Shown here: positions 1 to 7,775 of the stretch, piece by piece
Position numbering within the stretch: the first letter of the stretch is position 1
How the letters are laid out: every line of letters begins with the position of its first letter
Assembly: GCF_032586155.1 (NCBI RefSeq)
Contig: NZ_JAWHTC010000006.1
Span: 114,229 to 178,228 of the forward strand
Reading direction: 5' to 3'
From: JAWHTC01 sp032586155
Lineage (GTDB): Bacteria; Pseudomonadota; Alphaproteobacteria; Rhodobacterales; Rhodobacteraceae
Length of the DNA: 64,000 nt
Made by a program: the position numbers and the translations under genes
The notes under the pieces: model-generated
Databases searched by the model: none
The model's input: only the letters and a program-made list of their open reading frames with translations
Told to the model about the DNA's origin: nothing

Positions 1-1
1 C

Positions 2-61
2 ACACAGCTGATTTCTGACATCGGCTATGTGTTCCTGAACCCGCGTATCCGCATTTCATAA
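2..61 (+). CDS. ABC transporter permease, C-terminal end only
   Basis: The last 19 codons of a gene that starts before the window. They end in a stop codon 13 bases before the next permease. The tail, with an NPRIR-type ending, is of the kind that closes DppB/OppB-type permeases, whose last residues commonly read DPRIR. Together with the following permease and double ATPase it would form the membrane pair of a peptide-type importer. The call rests mostly on context. Confidence 0.6.
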   Translation, partial: TQLISDIGYVFLNPRIRIS

Positions 62-74
62 GGGAGGGCTGGCA

Positions 75-1769
75 ATGGAACCGCTTACCTGGTTTGGCGC
101 TTACGGCGCAACTATCGCCCCCCTAATGATGGTGGCAATCACTCTGGCCGTTGTGACGGGGCTTGGCGCCGCGCTCCTGGCCTTTACCAACTCGTCCCCG
201 CGGGCCAGCTTCTCGCTGTTCAATGGTGTCGCCGTTCTTCTCTTGCTGATCGTCGGCTTTATGTATGTCTACGCAGCCATGTCGGGCAGCGGCGGTGGCA
301 TGTCGATGACCACCCTACGCAACATACTGATCGGCATTGCACTGCTGGGTCTCTTCGCCGCGATGTTGGCCTACTTCCTGGACACGTTCTTTGACGATCC
401 TGCCGCCTTCATGGGCACAGTGTTCAAATACGCCGTCTATGTGGTCGGCGCCTTGATCGTTCTTTGGCTGGTAGTGACGCTTTTGTTCCAAGGTTCTGGC
501 TACAAGGAATATCTTGCCGGTCTTGACGAAAACGCAATGCCCCCGTCCGAGGACCTGGCGCGCGAGAAATTCGTCCGCACGATCCAGACACGGGGTATTT
601 TGGCGTCGATCGTAGTTCGGTTCTGGCCGGTCATTGCGGCGCTTGTCGTGCTCTTTGCCGTATCGATCCACTTCAAGCGCAAGCTCGGTCTTTATGGCAA
701 GCTGTTTGACAACGTGATCGGGATGATCGGCTTCGGCCTCGTCATGTTCTGGGTGTTCACCGCACTGTTTGCCGGAGCCTTTGACATGATCGCCACACAT
801 GGCGCTCTGGATCAGGTATCTGGGCTCAAGAACAAAGTGCCCGGCACCCCGATGCGCAGTTACGAGGAAGGGGTTTATCCCTACTACCTTCTGGGAGGTG
901 ACCTCTTGGCCCGGGACGTCTTTACCCGCATGGTCAAAGGCAGCTCGATCGTAATTGTGATTGCCCCGATGGCGACTCTTTTTGCCTTCATGGTCGGCAT
1001 CACGCTGGGCCTTCCTGCCGGGTATTTCGGCAAGAAGCTCGATGCGACCCTCAGCTTTGTCGCCAACCTGATCCTGGCCTTTCCGGTGATCCTGTTGTTC
1101 TTTCTGCTGGTGACACCGGAAATCCGCGCAACTGGCCTGCCACAATACATGGCCATGTTCCTGTTCGTGTTCCCAGTGATCTTCTTGGCCATCCTGATCC
1201 ACTCGCGATTCAGAACCGAGCCAAACAAGAACATGAAATGGATGGCGATCGTGCTGATCCCGGCGATCTTGGTCTACATGTCGGTCATCAACTCGGACGC
1301 CCAGGATTCGAAGATGGGCTGGTGGCCACTGGACCTCTTCGAGATCGACCCCGGCATCCTTGTCGTGTTCGTCTCGGTGGTCTTCGTCAACTCGCCCACC
1401 GTGTTCCGGATCGTGCGTGGCCTGGTGTTGGACATCCAGACCCGCGACTATGTCGCCGCCGCCCAGACACGCGGCGAGCGCCCGTGGTACATCATGCTTT
1501 GGGAAATCCTGCCCAATGCTCGTGGACCGCTGATCGTCGATTTCTGCCTACGGATCGGTTACACCACGATCCTCCTCGGAACCCTTGGCTTTTTTGGACT
1601 TGGTCTTGAATCGGAAAGCCCCGACTGGGGGTCGACCATCAACTCGGGCCGGAAACTGCTTTCGGTCTATCCTCACCCTGCCCTGCCGCCTGCCTTTGCG
1701 CTTCTGACCCTGGTTCTGGGTCTGAACCTGCTGGCCGACGGCCTGCGTGAAGAATCGCTCAAGGATTGA
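75..1769 (+). CDS. ABC transporter permease, DppC-like, with long N-terminal extension
   Basis: Inner-membrane permease of a peptide/opine/nickel-type ABC importer. The C-terminal half (about residues 285-560) is the permease domain, with the conserved coupling segment around DYVAAAQTRG (about residue 459) and the GFFGLGLE and DWGSTI motifs typical of DppC/OppC. Family members are usually about 280-380 residues; this one has 564. The added N-terminal half holds several hydrophobic segments (about residues 10-40, 45-70, 85-105, 115-140, 185-205, 215-240), and a further hydrophobic insert lies inside the permease domain. An AGGGAGG ribosome site precedes the ATG. It forms an operon with the upstream permease and the double ATPase downstream. 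Confidence 0.9.
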   Translation: MEPLTWFGAYGATIAPLMMVAITLAVVTGLGAALLAFTNSSPRASFSLFNGVAVLLLLIVGFMYVYAAMSGSGGGMSMTTLRNILIGIALLGLFAAMLAYFLDTFFDDPAAFMGTVFKYAVYVVGALIVLWLVVTLLFQGSGYKEYLAGLDENAMPPSEDLAREKFVRTIQTRGILASIVVRFWPVIAALVVLFAVSIHFKRKLGLYGKLFDNVIGMIGFGLVMFWVFTALFAGAFDMIATHGALDQVSGLKNKVPGTPMRSYEEGVYPYYLLGGDLLARDVFTRMVKGSSIVIVIAPMATLFAFMVGITLGLPAGYFGKKLDATLSFVANLILAFPVILLFFLLVTPEIRATGLPQYMAMFLFVFPVIFLAILIHSRFRTEPNKNMKWMAIVLIPAILVYMSVINSDAQDSKMGWWPLDLFEIDPGILVVFVSVVFVNSPTVFRIVRGLVLDIQTRDYVAAAQTRGERPWYIMLWEILPNARGPLIVDFCLRIGYTTILLGTLGFFGLGLESESPDWGSTINSGRKLLSVYPHPALPPAFALLTLVLGLNLLADGLREESLKD

Positions 1770-1775
1770 TGATCC

Positions 1776-1904
1776 ATGAGCTACGCGAACGGTAAGGTAA
1801 CAAAACGCGCTGGCGCCGAGACCCTCTCTCGGCGCCCGACAGATGCCAGACGGAAACCAGACGGATTCCATACACTGTCGAAACGCGTGAAAGGAGAAAG
1901 TTAA
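1776..1904 (+). CDS. Possible 42-residue basic peptide between permease and ATPase
   Basis: A short open frame from an ATG six bases after the permease stop. Its TAA shares one base with the ATG of the ATPase gene (TAATG), an arrangement typical of translational coupling. The product would be strongly basic, with an SRRPTDARRKPDGF stretch and no membrane segment. A perfect 10-bp hairpin (1812-1836) lies inside it. It could be a real coupling leader, a remnant, or chance. No family is recognised. Confidence 0.25.
   Translation: MSYANGKVTKRAGAETLSRRPTDARRKPDGFHTLSKRVKGES
1812..1836 (+). repeat. Intercistronic hairpin in the ABC operon
   Basis: A perfect inverted repeat with two 10-base arms, 1812-1821 and 1827-1836, around a 5-base loop. 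No T-run follows, so it is not a normal intrinsic terminator. Such hairpins between importer genes often set the relative mRNA level of neighbouring subunits; that role is inferred. Confidence 0.5.
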
Positions 1905-4000
1905 TGTCGAAGATACACGACTACACCGGCCCCATCCTTGAGATCGACAAACTGTCGATTTCCTTCTTCACCCGACTGCGGGAAATTCCCGCTGTGATGG
2001 ACTTTTCGGTCAAAGTGGCTCCGGGTGAAGCTGTTGGTTTGGTTGGTGAATCCGGTTGCGGTAAATCCACCGTGGCGCTCGGCGTCATGCGCGATCTGGG
2101 CAAAAACGGCCGCATCGTCGGCGGATCGATAAAGTTTAAGGGGCGCGACATGGAACACATGTCGCCCGAAGAACTCCGCGATATACGTGGCAACGAAATT
2201 GCCATGATTTATCAAGAACCTATGGCCTCTTTGAACCCCGCCATGCGGATCGGCAAACAGCTGATGGAAGTGCCGATGATTCACGAAGGGGTCAGCGAAC
2301 ACGAGGCCTATCAACGCGCGCTCGAAGTGGTCACGGACGTGAAACTCCCCGACCCCGAGCGGATGCTGAAAAGCTTCCCGCACCAACTTTCCGGCGGTCA
2401 ACAGCAACGGATCGTGATCGCTATGGCCTTGATGTCAAAGCCTTCATTGCTGATCCTCGATGAGCCGACCACTGCGCTTGACGTGACCGTTGAGGCCGCC
2501 GTTGTGGAACTGGTCAAGGACCTCGGAAAAAAATACGGCACTTCGATGCTGTTCATCTCACACAACCTTGGCCTGATTCTGGAAACCTGCGACCGGATCT
2601 GCGTGATGTATTCCGGCGAGGCGGTCGAACGCGGTGACATCGATACCGTGTTCAACAAGATGCAACACCCTTATACGCAAGCTCTTTTCCGCTCGATCCC
2701 GCTTCCGGGTGCCGACAAGAACTCGCGCCCACTGATCGCCATTCCGGGCAACTTCCCACTACCACATGAGCGTCCTCAGGGGTGTAATTTCGGGCCACGC
2801 TGCGACTATTTCGAAGGCGGTCTCTGCGATCAGGAGTTTATCCCGATGTATCCCGCCGGTGACGGTAGCGACGATCACGAAACCCGCTGCCTGAGGTTCC
2901 AAGAAATCGATTGGAACGCACCGCTCGAACTTGCTGAAACCAAGAAAAAAGGCGAGATCGGCAAGGTCGTTCTCAAGATGGACAATCTCAAGAAATACTA
3001 TGAGGTCGCCGCCAACGCCCTCTTTGGCGGGGGTGAGAAACGCGTGGTCAAAGCCAACGAGACCCTCAGTTTCGAAGCCCACGAAAGCGAAACCCTTGCC
3101 ATTGTGGGAGAATCCGGCTGTGGCAAGTCGACATTCGCCAAGGTGCTGATGGGGCTGGAAACTGCCACGGACGGGGTCATCGAACTTGATGGCAACAGCA
3201 TTGAGGCGGTGCCAATCGAGGACCGCGACACCCAGACGGTGGCTGACATCCAGATGGTGTTCCAGAACCCATTCGATACGCTAAACCCATCAATGACCGT
3301 GGGCCGTCAAATCATTCGGGCGCTGGAGATTTTCGACATCGGCGACAGCGACGCTGACCGGAAGGACCGGATGTTGAAGCTTCTCGACCTGGTAAAACTG
3401 CCTCGTGCATTCGCAGAACGCATGCCACGGCAGCTTTCAGGCGGACAGAAACAGCGTGTTGGCATCGCCCGCGCCTTTGCTGGCGGGGCGCGGATTGTTG
3501 TAGCCGACGAACCAGTTAGCGCGCTTGACGTATCGGTTCAGGCGGCTGTAACCGACCTGTTGATGGAGATTCAGCGCGAAGAGAAAACCACCCTTCTCTT
3601 CATCAGCCATGACCTGTCCATCGTGCGCTATCTCAGCGACCGGGTCATGGTGATGTACCTGGGCCACGTGGTTGAGCTGGGCTCGACTGACGAGGTCTTC
3701 GCGCCACCTTACCACCCCTACACCGAAGCGCTTCTCTCGGCCGTTCCCATCGCCGACACCTCCATCGAGAAAAAACACATCGTTCTCGAAGGCGATATTC
3801 CGTCGGCTATGAACCCGCCCCCGGGCTGCCCTTTCCAAACACGTTGCAAATGGAAAGACAAAGTTGCTGGCGGTCTGTGTGAAAGCGAAGTGCCGCCAGT
3901 TCGGCAACTCTCGGAAGGGCATCAAATCAAATGCCACTTGGATGACGACGCGCTCAAGGAAATGGAGCCAGTCATTAAGCTTGCCGAAGCGGCAGAATGA
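1904..4000 (+). CDS. ABC transporter, fused double ATP-binding subunit (DppD-DppF type)
   Basis: Cytoplasmic ATPase that would power the adjacent permeases. At 698 residues it contains two complete nucleotide-binding domains. Each has a Walker A GESGCGKST (about residues 52 and 402), an LSGGQ signature (about residues 164 and 513) and a Walker B with D-E-P. Each half ends in an oligopeptide-transporter C-terminal region with clustered cysteines (GCNFGPRC and GCPFQTRC). That Cys-rich tail is standard for DppD/DppF-type subunits and often carries an iron-sulfur cluster. A GAAAGGAGAAAG ribosome site precedes the ATG. The substrate cannot be read from the sequence. Confidence 0.95.
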   Translation: MSKIHDYTGPILEIDKLSISFFTRLREIPAVMDFSVKVAPGEAVGLVGESGCGKSTVALGVMRDLGKNGRIVGGSIKFKGRDMEHMSPEELRDIRGNEIAMIYQEPMASLNPAMRIGKQLMEVPMIHEGVSEHEAYQRALEVVTDVKLPDPERMLKSFPHQLSGGQQQRIVIAMALMSKPSLLILDEPTTALDVTVEAAVVELVKDLGKKYGTSMLFISHNLGLILETCDRICVMYSGEAVERGDIDTVFNKMQHPYTQALFRSIPLPGADKNSRPLIAIPGNFPLPHERPQGCNFGPRCDYFEGGLCDQEFIPMYPAGDGSDDHETRCLRFQEIDWNAPLELAETKKKGEIGKVVLKMDNLKKYYEVAANALFGGGEKRVVKANETLSFEAHESETLAIVGESGCGKSTFAKVLMGLETATDGVIELDGNSIEAVPIEDRDTQTVADIQMVFQNPFDTLNPSMTVGRQIIRALEIFDIGDSDADRKDRMLKLLDLVKLPRAFAERMPRQLSGGQKQRVGIARAFAGGARIVVADEPVSALDVSVQAAVTDLLMEIQREEKTTLLFISHDLSIVRYLSDRVMVMYLGHVVELGSTDEVFAPPYHPYTEALLSAVPIADTSIEKKHIVLEGDIPSAMNPPPGCPFQTRCKWKDKVAGGLCESEVPPVRQLSEGHQIKCHLDDDALKEMEPVIKLAEAAE

Positions 4001-4003
4001 AAA

Positions 4004-4028
4004 TGAGGCGGCCAAATCGGCCGCCTCA
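4004..4028. terminator. Terminator-like hairpin after the ABC operon
   Basis: Ten-base arms TGAGGCGGCC (4004-4013) and its complement (4019-4028) around loop AAATC, directly after the ATPase stop and before the convergent lipoprotein gene. The T-run is weak, so efficiency is uncertain. It could serve both directions. Confidence 0.6.
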
Positions 4029-4048
4029 CATCTTACCGATGGCCGGCG

Positions 4049-4456
4049 TTATTCATCGTCTTCCTTGGCTTTGGCAGCCTCAATTTCCTCTGGCGATGCC
4101 ACGATGATTTTTGGTGAACACCGTCTGTGTTCGTACCTCTTTAACAACCCTTCATTGCGGCGTTGATATGCACGGGCTTCTTCACCAGCAGCCCCTTTCA
4201 CGTCCATAAAGAACAGGGCCGGGAAAAAGATGAGCCCCCCAACGACACCCGCCGCGACGTTGTCACCTTGTTTCTTCTTCTTCTCGTCGACCAACTTGAG
4301 GATGGCCGCGTTGTTCACGGAAATTTCTTGACGAAGTTCCTTGCAGGACAGTTTCGCGTCGCCGTCTTGAACAATTTCTACTGGATTTGGCTTGCGTCCG
4401 GCACAGGCGCTAAGCGCCAGCGAAGAAACAACCAGTAAACCGATAACGTTTTTCAA
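4049..4456 (-). CDS. Small lipoprotein, function unknown
   Basis: A 135-residue protein with a short charged N-terminus, a hydrophobic run and a lipobox LSAC (Cys about residue 18), so a lipoprotein anchored in a membrane. After the Cys comes a polar region, a lysine-rich stretch (about 59-63) and one further hydrophobic segment (about 68-85, GGLIFFPALFFM). The C-terminus is acidic. Two more cysteines (about 38 and 113) could pair. No known catalytic motif is seen. It is monocistronic and convergent with the ABC operon. Confidence 0.75.
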   Translation of the reverse strand: MKNVIGLLVVSSLALSACAGRKPNPVEIVQDGDAKLSCKELRQEISVNNAAILKLVDEKKKKQGDNVAAGVVGGLIFFPALFFMDVKGAAGEEARAYQRRNEGLLKRYEHRRCSPKIIVASPEEIEAAKAKEDDE

Positions 4457-4659
4457 CTTAGTATCCTCTCAACTTTTCCGCGATAGGGCTATCCATCTCG
4501 CAATCTATGAACAACCTACTAGCAATTAACCCACTGCATTTGCAGGTTGGCTGTTGCCAATGAGCGTCACGGCCAGGTGGTGTACAGTCGATTTTCTCCT
4601 TGATGGTTACATTTGTAACTTTTAACACCTCAACAACATTTGAAAAAGGAGCGCCACAA

Positions 4660-5202
4660 ATGAAGATCGAACAGATTCACCACGTCGCCTATCGTTGCAA
4701 GGACGCCAAGGAAACCGTCGAATGGTATCGCGACATGCTGGGCATGGATTTCATCCTGGCCATTGCCGAGGACCACGTGCCCTCGACCCACGAACCCGAC
4801 CCCTACATGCATATCTTCATGGATGCCGGCATGGGTAACGTGCTGGCGTTTTTCGAACTGCCGACCAAGCCGGAAATGGGCCGTGATCCGAACACGCCGA
4901 TCTGGGTGCAGCATATCGCCTTCAAGGTGAAGGACCACGCTGAACTTATTGAATTCAAAGAACATCTCGAGGCCAAGGGAGTCGAAGTTCTGGGCGTGAC
5001 CGACCATTCGATTTTCCACTCGATTTATTTCTTTGACCCCAACGGCCACCGTATCGAACTCGCCTGCCCGGACCCCAAGGAAGATGCGATGCTTGAAAAG
5101 CTCGACGCCGTGAAATGGGAAATGCTCGAGGAATGGAGCCGCACAAAGAAGGCACCAAAACACGCCGAGTGGATGCACGCCAAAGAACTGAGTGACGTCT
5201 GA
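4660..5202 (+). CDS. VOC-family (glyoxalase/dioxygenase fold) metalloprotein
   Basis: A 180-residue vicinal-oxygen-chelate protein. Two beta-alpha-beta-beta-beta modules are seen: the first begins IHHVAYRCKD with a metal-type His, the second contains QHIAFKVKD and ends DPNGHRIELACP with the typical C-terminal Glu. A long charged helical tail follows, ending with MHAKELSDV. Family members cleave or isomerise aromatic or thiol adducts; the substrate here is not evident. An in-frame ATG exists 60 bases upstream, but the start at 4660 has an AAAAAGGA ribosome site 9 bases before it and begins directly at the fold. It is followed by a strong terminator. Confidence 0.85.
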   Translation: MKIEQIHHVAYRCKDAKETVEWYRDMLGMDFILAIAEDHVPSTHEPDPYMHIFMDAGMGNVLAFFELPTKPEMGRDPNTPIWVQHIAFKVKDHAELIEFKEHLEAKGVEVLGVTDHSIFHSIYFFDPNGHRIELACPDPKEDAMLEKLDAVKWEMLEEWSRTKKAPKHAEWMHAKELSDV

Positions 5203-5222
5203 CATCGAGCGGCGGTAACAGC

Positions 5223-5252
5223 AAAAAGGCCGGGTCAATCGCCCGGCCTTTT
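5223..5252. terminator. Bidirectional intrinsic terminator
   Basis: Stem GGCCGGG (5228-5234) with CCCGGCC (5242-5248), loop TCAATCG, flanked by five A on the left and four T on the right. It can stop the VOC gene from the left and the transglycosylase gene from the right. Confidence 0.85.
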
Positions 5253-5269
5253 CGCATTCAGTGTCAGGA

Positions 5270-5857
5270 TTAGCTGCCCCAGATAATTTTCACGTAATTG
5301 CGAGTTTCCTTGTAGGGTGGAACCCCACCGTATTTCGTCACCGCACCGGGCCCGGCGTTGTAGGCTGCTAACGCCAGCCGCCACGACCCGAACTTGCGGT
5401 ATTGCTGTTTTAAGTAGCGTGCACCACCATCCAGGTTTTCATATGGGTCATGGGGGTTTACACCCAGTTTCCGTGCGGTCCCGGGCATCAGCTGCGCCAA
5501 CCCGATCGCGCCCTTGTGCGATTTGGCTGACACTTTCCAGCCCGATTCTTGCTGCACCAGCCGTAAGAACAAGTCGGTTGGCACGCCATGCCGTTGAGCC
5601 GCGGCCTTAGCCATGCTCAGGTATGGCCCGCGGTACTTGCCACGATAGGATTTCGGGCTGCTGCCCCATTTCGTGGGTGTATGCACTGTTGGTGGCTGCA
5701 ACCGCACCGAGGCGTTATACTGACTACGCGCCCGCGTATCGAGAAGTTTTGTCTGTGATTTGAATGACTTCGACCGCTTGTTCGCGAACAGGTCGGCCTG
5801 CGCCCCCAGAGGGGCAGCCAAGGCGAGCACAAGCGATAAACCAATAATCCGACGCAT
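5270..5857 (-). CDS. Lytic transglycosylase, SLT-domain protein
   Basis: A secreted murein hydrolase of 195 residues. A signal peptide with MRRIIGLSLVLALAAPLGA opens the chosen start; a longer reading to 6013 adds 52 residues of unlikely composition ahead of it. The SLT fold covers about residues 80-190. It has the catalytic Glu in LVQQESGW, the GAIGLAQLMPGTA segment, and the AAYNAGPGAVTKYGG substrate-groove motif. Enzymes of this family cleave the MurNAc-GlcNAc bond with 1,6-anhydro product formation. The short N-terminal linker carries no other domain. Confidence 0.9.
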   Translation of the reverse strand: MRRIIGLSLVLALAAPLGAQADLFANKRSKSFKSQTKLLDTRARSQYNASVRLQPPTVHTPTKWGSSPKSYRGKYRGPYLSMAKAAAQRHGVPTDLFLRLVQQESGWKVSAKSHKGAIGLAQLMPGTARKLGVNPHDPYENLDGGARYLKQQYRKFGSWRLALAAYNAGPGAVTKYGGVPPYKETRNYVKIIWGS

Positions 5858-6071
5858 GACCCGAATAGACCCCCAAAATGCGTGTGCACCTCTATATATG
5901 GTTTGTACGGAAATTCCAGACCAAGCATGCCGCAACGCTTTGCGACGGCATGATTTTGCTTCTCCATCGGCACGGTTGTTAGGATTTGACTCGCATTTTA
6001 AGCTTTTCTTCACTGCTTTCGGGTGGTGTAACGCTTGTTAACGACAAACGGGGATTCTTGAGGAGAACGCA

Positions 6072-6551
6072 ATGGCCGGCTCATTGAACAAGGTAATGCT
6101 AATCGGCAATCTGGGCCGCGACCCCGAGGTGCGCACGTTTCAAAATGGCGGTAAAGTGTGCAATCTGCGCATTGCCACCTCGGAGACCTGGAAAGACCGC
6201 AGTACCGGGGAACGCCGTGAAAAGACCGAATGGCATTCTGTCGCAATTTTCTCGGAAGGGTTGGTCCGGGTCTGCGAGCAATACCTGCGCAAGGGCTCCA
6301 AGGTCTATATCGAGGGCCAGCTGCAAACCCGTAAATGGCAAGATCAGTCCGGTGCAGATCGCTATTCAACCGAGGTCGTTCTGCAAGGCTTCAACGGCAC
6401 ATTGGTGATGCTGGACGGCCGCAGCGGTGGCGGTGACGGTGGTGGCGCTTCTGGCGGCGGCGATTACGGTGGCTATGACAGTGGCCCGACCGGCAACCCC
6501 GCTGGTGGAGGAGCACCCAGCCGCGACTATGACGACGAAATTCCGTTCTAA
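6072..6551 (+). CDS. ssb: Single-stranded DNA-binding protein
   Basis: A 159-residue SSB. The OB fold covers residues 1-110, starting SLNKVMLIGNLGRDPEVR and including the WKDRSTGERREKTEWH strand pair. A Gly/Ser-rich flexible linker follows (about 118-150). The acidic tip DDEIPF, which docks partner replication and repair proteins, is intact. The ribosome site TGAGGAG lies just before the ATG. A strong terminator follows at once, so it is monocistronic. Confidence 0.98.
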   Translation: MAGSLNKVMLIGNLGRDPEVRTFQNGGKVCNLRIATSETWKDRSTGERREKTEWHSVAIFSEGLVRVCEQYLRKGSKVYIEGQLQTRKWQDQSGADRYSTEVVLQGFNGTLVMLDGRSGGGDGGGASGGGDYGGYDSGPTGNPAGGGAPSRDYDDEIPF

Positions 6552-6576
6552 GCGACAAGCCAGGACATCAAAGCAA

Positions 6577-6606
6577 GGGCTGCCCCAACTCTGGGCGGCC
6601 CTTTTT
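6577..6606 (+). terminator. Intrinsic terminator of ssb
   Basis: Nine-base arms 6577-6585 and 6593-6601 (one G-T pair) around a 7-base loop, followed by TTTTT at 6602-6606. It lies 25 bases after the ssb stop. Confidence 0.9.
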
Positions 6607-6747
6607 CTATGGAAGAACCAACAACACCACGCTGAGACCCAGCATAGGCAGCGAAAGCGCGCAGGCAATCAGAAACGGCACCCACGGCGTTGGCCGAGGT
6701 GGAGGCAGGGTGTGACCGTAAACAGGTGAGCCGCGCGGATGGAACAT
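6607..6747 (-). CDS. Small membrane protein, 46 residues
   Basis: A short frame whose product has a Pro-rich N-terminus (TLPPPRPTPW) and one clean hydrophobic segment, VPFLIACALSLPMLGLSVVL, ending LLVLP. The composition strongly resembles a real single-pass peptide. Its stop codon touches the T-run of the ssb terminator. No clear Shine-Dalgarno site is seen before the ATG. Its start lies 48 bases from the divergent acyltransferase gene. Function unknown. Confidence 0.5.
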   Translation of the reverse strand: MFHPRGSPVYGHTLPPPRPTPWVPFLIACALSLPMLGLSVVLLVLP

Positions 6748-6794
6748 ACTGGTCAGTTAACCACGGTTTAGGTTTCTTCTGCGTTAATGCCACC

Positions 6795-7775
6795 ATGAGT
6801 TTTCACAGCAACATTTCTGTCGATAGCGCGTTCGAGCCGCCCACCCCATCACAATCACAGCTTTACTGTCGGATGCTGCGCAAAATGGGGCGTGATGTTC
6901 TGCGGCTCGATCTCAACGGTGTTGGCCTGGGGCGGCTTATCCTGCGCGATCTGGGACCCTTGGGAAAGATTGCCCTGATGCCCGGGGGACCACGCTGGCG
7001 GCAGGGCCTGTCGATCACCGCGCGCCGCGATGTGCTGGCCGATCTCCCCCGGCTGGCCCGACACCATTGCATCCGCGCGCTGATCACCAATTGCGCCACC
7101 CCATTGGACGAGCGCATCCTGCGCATCTCCGGACATCTGCCGCTGGTGACCGGCGGGTATCATGCGCAACTTGACCTGGGGGGGAGCAGCAAAACACGGC
7201 GGGCCCGCATGCAGGGCAAATGGCGCAATCGGCTTTGCCATGCCGAAAACCATGGAATCACGGTCAACCGTGCCCGTTTTGACCCGCGCCGCCACGGCTG
7301 GCTGCTAGAGGCCGAGGCCAAGCAACGTCAAACCCGTGGCTATCGCGGGTTGCCGCTTGGATTTGTCAGCGTTGCGGCCGAAACCGCTCCCAACCAGGTG
7401 CAGCTTTTCATCGCATCGCAAAGGGGAACACGTCTGGGGGCAATGCTGTTTTTAATGCACGAAGGCACCGCAACTTTTCACATCGGCCACCTCACCGACA
7501 CGGGTCGCGGCTGCTCGGCGCATAACCTTCTTCTGTGGCAGGCCGCAACCTGGCTGGCACGCAAAGACACGACCTGGATCGACCTTGGCCCGTTGGAAAC
7601 GGAAACCTCTGCCGGGCTGGCTCGGTTCAAACTGGGCAGCGGCGCGCAACCGGTTCAACGCGGGGCAAGTTGCCTGTACAGTGCCGTTACCTCCCCCCTT
7701 GGACGCCTGACCGCGGGATTCAGCCGCAAAGCCGCTCGTGGGATTGCAGGGCAAACCGGTCAGTCATCCCGCTGA
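6795..7775 (+). CDS. GNAT/FemAB-like acyltransferase, putative
   Basis: A 326-residue soluble protein. Features compatible with the double-GNAT (FemAB/BioF2-like) fold are the central SSKTRRARMQGKWRNRL region and the C-terminal part with LGAMLFLMHEGTATFHIGH followed by AHNLLLWQAATWL and WIDLGPLET. These match the pattern of the second GNAT domain. The start at 6795 is chosen because the 35 residues before it look non-coding. Its last 56 bases overlap the convergent dGTPase gene. Substrate unknown; the assignment is by pattern, not certain. Confidence 0.65.
   Translation: MSFHSNISVDSAFEPPTPSQSQLYCRMLRKMGRDVLRLDLNGVGLGRLILRDLGPLGKIALMPGGPRWRQGLSITARRDVLADLPRLARHHCIRALITNCATPLDERILRISGHLPLVTGGYHAQLDLGGSSKTRRARMQGKWRNRLCHAENHGITVNRARFDPRRHGWLLEAEAKQRQTRGYRGLPLGFVSVAAETAPNQVQLFIASQRGTRLGAMLFLMHEGTATFHIGHLTDTGRGCSAHNLLLWQAATWLARKDTTWIDLGPLETETSAGLARFKLGSGAQPVQRGASCLYSAVTSPLGRLTAGFSRKAARGIAGQTGQSSR

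Noticed and set aside
315..1202. Long minus-strand frame under the permease gene
   Set aside because: It is a shadow of a clear membrane protein; its product is His/Gln-rich with no family features.
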